Of a DNA stretch of 64,000 nucleotides, positions 25,375-34,255 are shown in pieces. A model generated the notes under the pieces. The model was not told the origin of the DNA, ran no database searches, and saw only the letters and a list, made by a program, of their open reading frames with translations. Position 1 is the stretch's first letter; the number at the start of each line of letters is the position of its first letter. The position numbers and the translations under genes were made by a program. The stretch lies in NCBI RefSeq assembly GCF_042683245.1, contig NZ_JBHUJB010000083.1, positions 62,001 to 126,000 on the forward strand, given 5' to 3'. This stretch comes from Rubritalea tangerina. GTDB lineage: Bacteria > Verrucomicrobiota > Verrucomicrobiia > Verrucomicrobiales > Akkermansiaceae.

Positions 25375-27222
25375 ATGAAACACACTCTCCTAACTCTGGC
25401 CCTCAGTTCCTGCATCAGCATCTCCCACGCTGCCAGCTACGTCCCCCCTAATACTGAGGACAAGGTGCTTCTGAAAACTGACCAGCTCCCACTCGATACC
25501 AGCACGATGCGATGGATCTCATCCTACCTTACTGAGCTTGCACGTATCCATGCTGGTAGTGACGCAAAACGCCTCCAAGCAAGTGCCAAGCTATTGGTCA
25601 TTGCAGAACAGCTCGACCACAACAACCCAAAGATTAAAGAAGCGCAGGTGCAACTCGTCTCCAACAAGCGCACGGGCGCAGCAGGGGATATGGAAGCCGG
25701 ACGCAAGCGGCTACGCCGGATCCTTACCTACCTCAACGAGGACAGTGGCTCGAGCCAAGGTAAGCTACTCGCGAGCCTCATACTGGATGCCCTAGCACCC
25801 ATCGTTCCGACCGATTCCCCACTGGCGTCCTACAAAGCCCCTCAAGATATTTGGAAAAATACCATTCCTGCACTCAGTGCCTTCGAGAAAGACCCCGAAA
25901 GCACACTCGTCAGCAATGAACGCATCATCCACAGCGACCTCAAGCCGATGCGCCCCAGAGAGGAACAAAAAGCTGCCGCTGGTAAAATTGCATTCAACGA
26001 CAACAAAGCTCGATCCAAATCAGAGGATAAAGCCCCTAAAAAGCATGAAGGTAAGGCATCTGCCGAGGGCTGGAAACGCAATGAATTCACCCTCAAAGCT
26101 CCCGTCTACACTTATGAACTCGTGGGGGAATACAACCGCCCTAAGTACACACGCGGTATCACCTTACTCAACATCGAGGTCAAGCCACGCTCTTCCTCAG
26201 AGGGAAAACTCAAGATCAAGTCAAAGCCCTATCATCAACACGATCACCTCAGCCACCAAGCCTGGTCCGTCCAACACCCACTGCAAGCCCTCTGGGATAA
26301 CCTTCCCGCTGGCGAAGTCCAAGTCGAAACCCGCCAGGCCTATGCCCATTTCAATGACAATAGCTTGGTGGTTTCACCTCTGATTCTGGGCCTCGATGCC
26401 TCACTCAGAGATAGCTCACTCAAATCAAACCTGCTGACGATTGCGAGCATCGATGGCAGAGCGCAGTTCAAGCGTAGTAAAGATTTCTGGAATACATTGG
26501 GATACCTTACGGAAACTGCCAGTGACATGCGCGTGCTCGTCGGCCCCGACTGTGAAGGAGATTTACTCCAGCTGATCGCTCTTGGGAAACCTGACTTTTT
26601 CATCAAAAATGAAGTCATTGAAATCTCCGGTTTAGAACAGGCACGCCACTTCTACTCCAAGTCGGATGACAGCGCAGTCGCCGAAGCTACCGCTCTCTTT
26701 GCTGAAGTCAAAGAAGCCATTGAGCACAAATCTTTGCGCTCAATGACTGAAAACAAATACGTGCGCGAAAAGCTTGAGAAGGTCCTCGAGACAATGCCCA
26801 ACCACCTCTCTGCAAAAATTTTGCTCGAGTACGGATCACGCAAAAAACCCTCCACACTCGAGAGTAAATACTTCGGCTACGAACTCAGTAAACACCTTCA
26901 TTCCATCAGCCGCAAACTCACCTCAGAATCCTCCAACCTAGGAGATGATGAGGCCCTTGAGCAAAGTAAAAAAATTGATGAAGGCATCGAGAGGCTGCCG
27001 AAAATTATCAGCGCAGAAGACCGCAAAATTTACGACAAGGTAGACAAATTTTCCGACGAGTTGCGCGCCTATGCGCGTGCGAAAAAGAACTACGAGGACA
27101 AAAAGAACGACTACTATAAAAAGTCGTACATCAAGAAACTGCGTGAGCTAAAGTCGCTCAATAACTCACTGCAGATTGACATCGCACGCCTCACTGGCCG
27201 CTCAGAAAAAGACGAGGACTAA
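25375..27222 (+). CDS. Secreted protein with a possible degenerate Lon-proteolytic-like domain
   Basis: A 615-aa protein with a signal peptide (1-19, ending SHA). Residues 20-200 are helical. A Lys/Ser-rich linker lies at about 200-240. Residues 300-450 resemble the Lon protease proteolytic fold in order of elements: FNDNSLVVSPLILGLDASLR, TIASIDGRAQFKRSKDFWNT, DMRVLVGPDCEGDLLQLIAL, EVIEISGLEQA. The Lon Ser in PSAG is not seen. The C-terminus is a charged, coiled-coil-prone region (about 500-615). It lies 86 bp upstream of an HtrA-type protease gene, suggesting a shared envelope quality-control role. The Lon-like relationship is tentative. Confidence 0.6.
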   Translation: MKHTLLTLALSSCISISHAASYVPPNTEDKVLLKTDQLPLDTSTMRWISSYLTELARIHAGSDAKRLQASAKLLVIAEQLDHNNPKIKEAQVQLVSNKRTGAAGDMEAGRKRLRRILTYLNEDSGSSQGKLLASLILDALAPIVPTDSPLASYKAPQDIWKNTIPALSAFEKDPESTLVSNERIIHSDLKPMRPREEQKAAAGKIAFNDNKARSKSEDKAPKKHEGKASAEGWKRNEFTLKAPVYTYELVGEYNRPKYTRGITLLNIEVKPRSSSEGKLKIKSKPYHQHDHLSHQAWSVQHPLQALWDNLPAGEVQVETRQAYAHFNDNSLVVSPLILGLDASLRDSSLKSNLLTIASIDGRAQFKRSKDFWNTLGYLTETASDMRVLVGPDCEGDLLQLIALGKPDFFIKNEVIEISGLEQARHFYSKSDDSAVAEATALFAEVKEAIEHKSLRSMTENKYVREKLEKVLETMPNHLSAKILLEYGSRKKPSTLESKYFGYELSKHLHSISRKLTSESSNLGDDEALEQSKKIDEGIERLPKIISAEDRKIYDKVDKFSDELRAYARAKKNYEDKKNDYYKKSYIKKLRELKSLNNSLQIDIARLTGRSEKDED

Positions 27223-27308
27223 AGCAATCTCCAAAGTCAGTCGGCAAGTTTCTCTGGGATTCTCAGCTTGCCGAATCAACGCTATCCTTCATCATCCTGA
27301 GTAGAGTA

Positions 27309-28808
27309 ATGAAAGATGGATACCGCAGATTTTTAGTGATCACCATTGTGATCCTCAGTGCTTTTCTGATTACCACCGTGGTACGCAGTTCTTTGGGGAG
27401 TTACGGAGTGTTGGATTTCCTCAAGAACTCTGGCCCGGATTTCCGCACCACCGCCCCTAAAGAAGTCACTCTCAAATCTCAGCCAGCACTGCGCACGAAG
27501 GATGTAAGCATCCTCAACCAACTCAACAACGAGTACACCAAAATTACTGCAGCCGTGATGCCCACCGTCGTGAGTATCAATACGGCTGGCCACGAAAATA
27601 AACGCGTGCGCGATCGCTTTGGACGCATCCGCACGACGACTGAACGCACCATGGGCCAAGGCTCTGGAGTCATCGTGAGCAAAGAAGGCCACATCATCAC
27701 CAACTACCACGTCGTCGCGGGCATGGAGAAAATTGACGTACGGCTCGCCAATGGCTTGATGTACGCCGCGACGCCCGTGGGTACTGACTCAGCCCTCGAC
27801 ATCGCAGTCTTAAAATTAGAGAGCAAAGGCCCCTTTGACGCTCTCAGCTTTGGTGATTCGGACCAGGTCCGTGAAGGCAACATCGTCCTCGCCTTTGGCA
27901 ACCCATTCGGTATCGGAAAGTCCGTCACTCAAGGCGTCATTTCAGCAAAGGAACGCTCCATCTCCGACATGCAAGGAGGACTCATCCAAAGCTCAGCCGC
28001 TATCAACCCCGGCTATTCAGGCGGCCCCTTGGTTAATATCTACGGTGAGATTATTGGGATCAACTCTAGCATCTTCACCAACGACGATAAAAACCCCGGC
28101 TTCCAAGGCATTAGCTTTTCGATCCCATCTAACATCGTCAAACGCACCTTCTTTGACATCGTCGAAAGAGGCCGTCCGATTCGCGGGTTTCTTGGCGTTT
28201 CTTTCAGCCCACTCGTTAGTGCCCGTAAATCCCAGCTCGGTTACACACGCGACTTTGGAGCGCTCATCAGCGACGTAGGCCCACGCACCCCCGCGGCCAA
28301 AGCAGGCCTGCAGCCTAATGACATCATCATAAGCTACGATAAACACGCCATTCGCGACCCCGACCAACTTATCGGGTACATTCAACGCAGTGAGATCGGT
28401 AAGCCCGTTAATGTCACTCTCTGGCGCAATAAAGCTGAAATCAAAACGCAAATTACACCCGAAGAGTTCAACAAAGACCTCGCCACGATTCCCGCATCTC
28501 GGATTGGTGAACCCGAACAAATTCTCCGCAGTATGGGCGTCGCTGTCACCTACCTAAGCACCCATCACCGCCGCGCTGGTATTACTGGCGTACGCGTCAC
28601 CCGCGTGCTCGAACAATCAATGGCTGAAGGTCTCATCAAACCTAACGACATAATCTATCAGGTAAATCAATACCGGATCAACCAACCTAACGAATTCTAC
28701 GATATTATCGAGATGAATGCCGCCAAACACAAAACGGACATCTATCTCATCCGCAACGGTCAGGTGCACAGTAAGCCGATAGAAATCCCCAAACTCATCC
28801 TCCAGTAA
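27309..28808 (+). CDS. HtrA/DegP-type serine protease with two PDZ domains
   Basis: A 499-aa envelope protease. N-terminal membrane anchor or uncleaved signal (about 8-27). Trypsin-like domain with catalytic triad His134 (ITNYHVVAG), Asp164 (SALDIAVLK) and Ser237 in GYSGGPL (the usual GNSGGPL with Tyr for Asn). Two PDZ domains follow (about 290-385 with GFLGVSFSPL, and 395-490). Degrades or refolds misfolded periplasmic proteins. It follows the Lon-like secreted protein on the same strand and is ended by a bidirectional terminator. Confidence 0.92.
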   Translation: MKDGYRRFLVITIVILSAFLITTVVRSSLGSYGVLDFLKNSGPDFRTTAPKEVTLKSQPALRTKDVSILNQLNNEYTKITAAVMPTVVSINTAGHENKRVRDRFGRIRTTTERTMGQGSGVIVSKEGHIITNYHVVAGMEKIDVRLANGLMYAATPVGTDSALDIAVLKLESKGPFDALSFGDSDQVREGNIVLAFGNPFGIGKSVTQGVISAKERSISDMQGGLIQSSAAINPGYSGGPLVNIYGEIIGINSSIFTNDDKNPGFQGISFSIPSNIVKRTFFDIVERGRPIRGFLGVSFSPLVSARKSQLGYTRDFGALISDVGPRTPAAKAGLQPNDIIISYDKHAIRDPDQLIGYIQRSEIGKPVNVTLWRNKAEIKTQITPEEFNKDLATIPASRIGEPEQILRSMGVAVTYLSTHHRRAGITGVRVTRVLEQSMAEGLIKPNDIIYQVNQYRINQPNEFYDIIEMNAAKHKTDIYLIRNGQVHSKPIEIPKLILQ

Positions 28809-28856
28809 TTGAATCACGAAGTGGTCTTATTCCACATTCTCACATCTCAGAGCACT

Positions 28857-28890
28857 AAAAAAGCGGCCCCATAAACAGGTGCCGCTTTTT
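28857..28890. terminator. Bidirectional terminator between the htrA-like gene and the FAD oxidase gene
   Basis: Perfect stem AAAAAGCGGC / GCCGCTTTTT (28857-28866 and 28881-28890). It has T runs in both directions, serving both convergent genes. Confidence 0.9.
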
Positions 28891-28911
28891 GCTACCGCTT
28901 CGGAGCATCGA

Positions 28912-30285
28912 TTAATCGAGAAACTTTCCGGGGTTTAAAATCCCCTTCGGATCCATGGCGTGTTTCAGGCTTTGATGCATCTCGAAAGCTACTGGACCGA
29001 GTGCTTGTTTGATCCATGGCTTTTTCGCAAGACCCACACCATGCTCGCCCGTGATCGCGCCACCGTGTTCTAACACCCAGGTAAAGAGTTTATCGACGGC
29101 CGCATCTGCACGCTCTTTGATAACTGGATCCGCATAGTCTTCTACCATTAAGTTGGTGTGGATATTGCCATCACCAGCATGTCCAAAACAGGCCACAGGT
29201 ATGCCTGTATCTTGCTGTAATTGACGGGCGAAATTCACCAACTCTACCAATTGACTGCGCGGCACCACGATATCTTCGTTCAGCTTGGTGAGACCGGTGT
29301 GTTTGAGTGAATACGAGAAATCACGTCTAAGCTGCCAAATTTCCTCACAGGCGGCTTCATCAGCCGCTTCGTTAACACGGAGTGCCCCAAGCCCCTCCAA
29401 GCGCTTTTTGAGGCCTTCTAGCTCGTTTTTGACAGATTGAATCCGTCCATCGATCTCCACCATCAAGTAGGCATCACCAGGGGGCAAATTTTCTTCCCCT
29501 AAATAATCTCTCGCAGCGGCCAAAGTGAAGGCGTCTGTGATCTCTAGAGCACTCGGCAAAATGCCCGCATCTAAGATCGCCTGCACCGCAGCGGCGGCGG
29601 CGGTGAAATCCACAAAGGAAGCACCTAACATGGCACGAGTCTCGGGGTGGGGGATCATGCGCAGAGTCGCCTCGGTCACGATCCCTAACATCCCTTCAGA
29701 ACCGCACATCAGAGTGGTGAGATCAAAGCCGGTTTTATTTTTATGACAGCGCCCCCCCACACGCATGATTTCCCCCTTCGCTGTGACCACTTCAAGGCCT
29801 AACACGTACTGTTTTGTGACACCATACTTGAGGCAGCGTGGACCGCCTGCATTCGTGGCGATGTTACCACCGATAGAACATTCTTTGAGCGAGGCGGGAT
29901 CAGGCGGATAGTACCAACCTTTTTCTCTCGCAGCTTCTTGCAGTTGGCCGGTGATGACACCTGGCTGCACCACGGCCACTCCATCTCCCGTATTCACTTC
30001 GAGAATTTGATCCATCTGGGCCACCGAGAGTGCGATGCCCCCTTGGACAGGCACACAGCCACCAACATAGCCAACACCCGCACCACGCGTGTACACCGGC
30101 ACCTCATTTTCGAAGGCGTAGCGCATGACCGCAGCCACCTGATCTGTGCTTTGAGCAAACACGACCACTTCGGGATCGGCTGCAGCGTGCCATTTATCAA
30201 TGCGGTGGACTTCGATGTCTCCGCTGGCGATCGAAACGCACTCCTCGGGAAGGAGCTTCCTTAAATCTTCATAGACTGTGCTCAC
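28912..30285 (-). CDS. FAD-linked 2-hydroxyacid oxidase/dehydrogenase (GlcD-like)
   Basis: A 457-aa enzyme of the glycolate oxidase GlcD / D-lactate dehydrogenase family. PCMH-type FAD-binding domain at about 35-215 (YTRGAGVGYVGGCVP; PPDPASLKECSIGGNIATNAGG) and C-terminal FAD-oxidase cap with CFGHAGDGNIHTN and GAITGEHGVG. Oxidises D-lactate or glycolate to the 2-oxoacid, passing electrons on. No GlcE or GlcF neighbour is present, so D-lactate dehydrogenase is as likely as glycolate oxidase. Confidence 0.88.
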   Translation of the reverse strand: MSTVYEDLRKLLPEECVSIASGDIEVHRIDKWHAAADPEVVVFAQSTDQVAAVMRYAFENEVPVYTRGAGVGYVGGCVPVQGGIALSVAQMDQILEVNTGDGVAVVQPGVITGQLQEAAREKGWYYPPDPASLKECSIGGNIATNAGGPRCLKYGVTKQYVLGLEVVTAKGEIMRVGGRCHKNKTGFDLTTLMCGSEGMLGIVTEATLRMIPHPETRAMLGASFVDFTAAAAAVQAILDAGILPSALEITDAFTLAAARDYLGEENLPPGDAYLMVEIDGRIQSVKNELEGLKKRLEGLGALRVNEAADEAACEEIWQLRRDFSYSLKHTGLTKLNEDIVVPRSQLVELVNFARQLQQDTGIPVACFGHAGDGNIHTNLMVEDYADPVIKERADAAVDKLFTWVLEHGGAITGEHGVGLAKKPWIKQALGPVAFEMHQSLKHAMDPKGILNPGKFLD

Positions 30286-30319
30286 GGCGAAAGCATAAGT
30301 ATTCCGCCCCTAAAGTCAA

Positions 30320-30359
30320 AAGCCACTCACAACTCATTTTCTGAGTCAACGAGTGGCTT
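30320..30359 (-). terminator. Terminator after the STN-like protein gene
   Basis: Stem AAGCCACTC / GAGTGGCTT (30320-30328 and 30351-30359), with an inner ACTCA/TGAGT stem, between two minus-strand genes. No strong T run, so moderate support. Confidence 0.55.
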
Positions 30360-30380
30360 GTCGCTAAGATCTTCTCGAGG

Positions 30381-30980
30381 CTATTCGAATTCGCTCTCTA
30401 CTTTTTTCGGAGCGGGAGCGTTGCGCACTGAACGTGGCTTTATCTCGATGGCATATTGGCCAAATTTCGCCGTGGCATTCGACAAGTTCATCAAATACTC
30501 TAACACAACATTGGCTGGCACCTGCTTCATATTGAGGGTGACCAATTTGTCTTTGAGAGTATTGCTGCTGTCATGAATGACGAAGTTCGGGATGACTTTG
30601 TCTTTGCTCGTTTCTTCCACCAGCTTGCTGAGATTACGCAAGGCGTCAGAAAGTGGCATTTGATCAAATTCTACAGTAGGAACAATAACGGCCGCAAATT
30701 GCCTCTCACGGGCTTTGACCTTAAATTCAGTGCCACTACCTCTCAACTTCAGTGCTAGAGCCGTAGAAGGGCCGTGGCGGCGATCTAATGCAAAGACATT
30801 TCGCAGAGCAGACTTGGCAGCTTCAACATCACCATCGGCATAGGCTTGTTCAGCTTGAGCGTAGTACTGGCTAATTTTTTGACTCTTAGATTGGCGAGCC
30901 TTAGAAACATCATCTTGGGCAAGTGTCGATAGAGACGACAGAGCCAAGACCATCACTGTTGGGAGTATGGTTTTTCTCAT
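30381..30980 (-). CDS. Secreted protein with a helical-repeat-like N-terminus and secretin/STN-like domain
   Basis: A 199-aa protein taken from the ATG at 30980 (MRKTILPTVMVLALSS, a good signal peptide ending LAQ); the frame is open to 31028. A TPR-like helical pair lies at about 35-75. Residues 95-185 resemble the short N0/STN domain of secretins and TonB receptors: VEFDQMPLSDALRNLSKLVEE, then VTLNMKQVPANVVLEYLMNLSNATAKFG. There is no secretin channel domain, so it may be an accessory pilotin-like or protein-interaction factor. It is the last gene to the left of the putative oriC. Confidence 0.65.
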   Translation of the reverse strand: MRKTILPTVMVLALSSLSTLAQDDVSKARQSKSQKISQYYAQAEQAYADGDVEAAKSALRNVFALDRRHGPSTALALKLRGSGTEFKVKARERQFAAVIVPTVEFDQMPLSDALRNLSKLVEETSKDKVIPNFVIHDSSNTLKDKLVTLNMKQVPANVVLEYLMNLSNATAKFGQYAIEIKPRSVRNAPAPKKVESEFE

Positions 30981-31087
30981 AAACGATTTTTGGGTTAGGT
31001 GTGTGCTCGTCCATTTTTGTACGAGCAATGATCACACTAGCAGACAGACAGAAGTGCTAAAACAGAAAAATGCTTTGCTCTCATTTC

Positions 31088-31380
31088 TTTTTCACAAGGG
31101 CTGAGTTCAGGGTAAATCTGAGATTTGTTCACACGGTTTATTATATCTTTTTTTTTAGATACAAAATTTTCTTCTTCTTAAGCGTGTGAATAACTTTCAA
31201 TTTCAGCTCTAAGTCGATGAGCAGCATAGTTTAAGTGGGTGGGAAAACCGTGTGAATAACTTTTGAACCTTGTTTGGAGATCTCTAATTCATTTCGAAAC
31301 GAGTTGAATATTTATTCACAGTTATTGCCAATTCACAGTTTATTCACAACACTACTGAGGCTTACCCACACTTATTCACA
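31088..31380. other. oriC: Candidate chromosomal replication origin (oriC): DnaA-box cluster
   Basis: Five exact TTATTCACA boxes (consensus TTATNCACA) lie at 31185-31193 and 31251-31259 on the minus strand, and at 31312-31320, 31340-31348 and 31372-31380 on the plus strand. One-mismatch boxes are at 31088-31096, 31125-31133 and 31362-31370. An AT-rich tract at 31134-31180 (long T runs) is a plausible unwinding element. The plus strand changes from C-rich to G-rich here, and three parS-like sites lie 8-9 kb to the left. The spacer has no gene. dnaA itself is not in the window. Confidence 0.85.
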
Positions 31381-31385
31381 TCGCA

Positions 31386-32474
31386 ATGACCTATCCAGAT
31401 CGCTTCCATTTTCAAGCATTTCGCAGTCTTTTTGAGCAATCGAGTGGCGATGAAAAATGGATGTGGCGAGCGCTTGAGTTGGCTTGGCAAGGGGTGGGGT
31501 TGACGAGCCCGAACCCTGCTGTGGGAGCTGTCATTGTGAAAGAGGGGGTAGAATTAGGGGCTGGATTTCACCGCAAGGCTGGGTTGCCGCATGCTGAGCG
31601 GGAGGCGATTGCTGATGCATTGACCCGTCACAGCCTCGCATCTCTGAAGGGCGCGACGATTTACGTGACTTTAGAGCCCTGTTCTACCCGAGGAAAGACA
31701 CCAGCGTGTACGGATGGGATTATTGAGCACGGTTTTAGTAAGGTCGTCTATGGTGCGGTGGATCCGAATCCAGACCATGCTGGTGTGGCGGATAGTATTT
31801 TGAAGCAAGCGGGCATTGCCGTGGTATCTGGTGTGCTGAAAGAGGCTTGTGAGCGGGTGCTTCGGCCATTTGCCAAGCGGATCACAACTGGGGTGCCCTG
31901 GGTGATTGCCAAGACAGCAATGAGCTTAGATGGGCGTATTACGCGTCCGCCAAGTGAGGGCCAGTGGCTAACCAATCCAGATTCTCGAGCGATCGTGCAT
32001 CAGTTAAGAGCGAGCGTAGATGCCATCCTTGTTGGAGGGAAGACGGTGCGTAGAGATAACCCTAGGCTTACCTTGCGAGGAGAGGCTGCATCTGTGGAAA
32101 AGCCTCAACCGTGGAGGGTGGTTCTGAGCCACAGTGGGCGCCAGAGCTTGCCTCAGGATTACCACCTCTTTTCAGATGATTTTCGGGATAGGACTCTGGT
32201 TTTTGAAGATGAACCACTCGAGGCGGTGCTTCGAAAGCTTGCAGAAAAAGGGTGTAACAGCGTTTTGTTAGAGTGTGGTGGACGTTTGATGCGCCAATTC
32301 GCAGAGGCTGAATTAATCGATGAGTATTTTCTTTTTTACGCACCGATCATCACGGGTGGGGAGGACTTTGGGTTTGGGCTTGGCCAACACTTTCACGCAA
32401 GTGCTGAGCTCCTGGAAGTGCAGAGTCAGAGTATCGGCCAAGACACCTTGATTCGAGGTGTTGTGAAGCGATGA
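31386..32474 (+). CDS. ribD: Bifunctional riboflavin biosynthesis deaminase/reductase RibD
   Basis: 362 aa from 31386. Deaminase domain (about 26-160) with zinc motifs HAE (69-71) and PCSTRGKTPAC (98-108). Reductase domain (about 170-360) with TAMSLDGRITR and GGKTVRRDNPRL. It catalyses the second and third steps of riboflavin synthesis. The first ATG is only 5 bp after a DnaA box and has no visible ribosome site. Family proteins usually begin near DEKWMWRALELA, so the ATG at 31461 is a real alternative. Other rib genes are absent. Confidence 0.92.
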   Translation: MTYPDRFHFQAFRSLFEQSSGDEKWMWRALELAWQGVGLTSPNPAVGAVIVKEGVELGAGFHRKAGLPHAEREAIADALTRHSLASLKGATIYVTLEPCSTRGKTPACTDGIIEHGFSKVVYGAVDPNPDHAGVADSILKQAGIAVVSGVLKEACERVLRPFAKRITTGVPWVIAKTAMSLDGRITRPPSEGQWLTNPDSRAIVHQLRASVDAILVGGKTVRRDNPRLTLRGEAASVEKPQPWRVVLSHSGRQSLPQDYHLFSDDFRDRTLVFEDEPLEAVLRKLAEKGCNSVLLECGGRLMRQFAEAELIDEYFLFYAPIITGGEDFGFGLGQHFHASAELLEVQSQSIGQDTLIRGVVKR

Positions 32475-32483
32475 GATTCGTGA

Positions 32484-33026
32484 TTACTTTTGCGTCTCTT
32501 TTTTGTCTGAGGCATCTGGGACAAATTTGAGGACGATACCATTGATGCAATAGCGTTTGTCTGTCGGGGTGTTAAAGCCCTCGCCAGTGAAGACATGGCC
32601 GAGGTGGGCATCGCATTTTGCACAAAGGACTTCGGTGCGGACCATGCCTCCCGAAAAATCTTTTTTGGTAACGACATTTTTCGCTTTGGATGGGTCGTAG
32701 AAGGATGGCCAGCCACAGCGTGAGTCGAATTTTTCATTGGAGCTGAAGAGTTCAGCATTACAGCCAACGCAGTAGTAGGTGCCCTTTCCCTGTTTTTTAA
32801 ATTGTTTATAGACATCACCGTTAGGGCGTTCCGTTCCCGCCTGACGTGCGACACGGAATTGTTCTGGGCTGAGTTGGGCTTTCCATTCGGCCTCAGATTT
32901 CACCACCTTTGTTGTGGGTTCGGTGGGCTTTTGTTTACTGGTTTCCATGGTTTCTTTGGGTTTCGACTGACAGGCGACTGCGCTGATAGCGAGTGCGGTG
33001 ACTGTAGCAAGGAGTTTTATCTTCAT
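32484..33026 (-). CDS. msrB: Lipoprotein-type peptide methionine (R)-S-oxide reductase MsrB
   Basis: 180 aa from the ATG at 33026 (MKIKLLATV); the frame is open to 33050. N-terminal lipoprotein signal (AVAC) and a Lys/Thr-rich linker, then the MsrB domain: SEAEWKAQLSPEQFRVAR, zinc pairs CVGC and CAKC, CGWPSF, and the catalytic Cys in RYCINGIVLKF. It repairs oxidised Met in envelope proteins. The surface-anchored form suggests protection against external oxidants. It is convergent with ribD, with only 9 bp between. Confidence 0.93.
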   Translation of the reverse strand: MKIKLLATVTALAISAVACQSKPKETMETSKQKPTEPTTKVVKSEAEWKAQLSPEQFRVARQAGTERPNGDVYKQFKKQGKGTYYCVGCNAELFSSNEKFDSRCGWPSFYDPSKAKNVVTKKDFSGGMVRTEVLCAKCDAHLGHVFTGEGFNTPTDKRYCINGIVLKFVPDASDKKETQK

Positions 33027-33153
33027 GCGGGTAAGAGGTGTACGCGTCATAGTTTATTCTGAATATTTCCTTAGTACGAGTCGGATAGAGGAAATTCTTC
33101 ACCAGCTGGCACTTGCTTCCGAGTCTTGATCTGTTACAGGCTGAGAGAGAGCC

Positions 33154-34182
33154 ATGCAGGACTTGCTACCAGATCACCGACCCGCCTTAGTTCTCGCACC
33201 GATGCAGGACATCACTGACCTTGCTTTCATGGGGGTGGTGGATTCCTATGGTGGCCCAGATTATTACGTGACTGAATATTTTCGGGTGCACTGCGATTCG
33301 ACATTAGAGAAGAAGATCTTGCGCTCGATTACTGAAAATAAGACGGGCAAGCCAGTTTTTGCACAGATGATTGGTGAGAATATCCCAGCTTTAGTGCGAT
33401 CTGCAAAACAGCTGATGCACTACCCTGTCGCTGGGGTAGATCTCAATCTGGGTTGCCCAGCACCCACTGTGTATAAGAAAAATGCGGGTGGTGGCTTGTT
33501 GCGATTACTCGATCATGTGGATGCGATTTTGGGGGCCTTGCGCGACGCGATCGATGGGCGCTTTACTGTGAAGACGCGCGTGGGCTTTGAGACGCACGAG
33601 GAATTTGATGCCATCTTGCAGGTTTTTCAGAAGCATGCCATCGACGTGCTGACCATCCATGGACGCACGGTGCGCGAGCAATATAAAACTCCCGTGCATG
33701 CCGATCTCGTCAAACAAGCTGTCGAGGTGATGGGGTGTCCAGTCATAGCGAATGGTAATGTGGTCAACGTGGCGACTGGCCAAGCTTACCATGCCCAAAC
33801 AGGAGCGGCTGGATTGATGATAGGCAGGGGGGCGATCCGTAGCCCGTGGCTCTTTCAGCAACTCAAGGATGCCTACGAGGGTAAAGTACCCACCGCAGCC
33901 ACTCGCCGCGACCTTCACGCCTACGTCACCGAGCTCTACTTTGCGGTTGCGGAAAATGCCAAAGACTTTGTCGAGCATAGCCATGTCAACCGGATGAAGA
34001 AATACATGGCCTACATTGCTCAGGGAATCGATCCCGAATTCGAATACCAAATTCGCCGTGTCAAATCACAGGCTGCCTTCTTTGAAACCTGCGATACATT
34101 CTTGTTAGATTCACGCGAACTTCCCGATGCGCCACCTGAGGAATCGAAGCTTTTCTGCGGTTACAAGAAGTTGTTAGAGTAA
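33154..34182 (+). CDS. tRNA-dihydrouridine synthase (Dus family)
   Basis: A 342-aa FMN enzyme reducing uridine in tRNA. Motifs are LAPMQDITDLAF, QMIGENIPALVRSAKQL, GVDLNLGCPAPTVYKKNAGGGLL (catalytic Cys in LGCPAP), TVKTRVGF, TIHGRT and GLMIGRGAIRSPWLF. Length is typical of DusB/DusC-like proteins. The exact subfamily (A, B or C) was not decided. Confidence 0.92.
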   Translation: MQDLLPDHRPALVLAPMQDITDLAFMGVVDSYGGPDYYVTEYFRVHCDSTLEKKILRSITENKTGKPVFAQMIGENIPALVRSAKQLMHYPVAGVDLNLGCPAPTVYKKNAGGGLLRLLDHVDAILGALRDAIDGRFTVKTRVGFETHEEFDAILQVFQKHAIDVLTIHGRTVREQYKTPVHADLVKQAVEVMGCPVIANGNVVNVATGQAYHAQTGAAGLMIGRGAIRSPWLFQQLKDAYEGKVPTAATRRDLHAYVTELYFAVAENAKDFVEHSHVNRMKKYMAYIAQGIDPEFEYQIRRVKSQAAFFETCDTFLLDSRELPDAPPEESKLFCGYKKLLE

Positions 34183-34205
34183 TCTAACAATTATTATGAG
34201 AGCAT

Positions 34206-34238
34206 AAAAAAAGCGAGTCCAGTGGCTACTGGACTCGC
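34206..34238 (-). terminator. Terminator between dus and the PEP-CTERM gene
   Basis: Perfect 11-bp stem GCGAGTCCAGT / ACTGGACTCGC (34213-34223 and 34228-34238) with A run on the plus side, so acting on the minus-strand PEP-CTERM transcript. It may also slow dus transcription. Confidence 0.88.
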
Positions 34239-34255
34239 GGGATAGTGTGCGGTTA

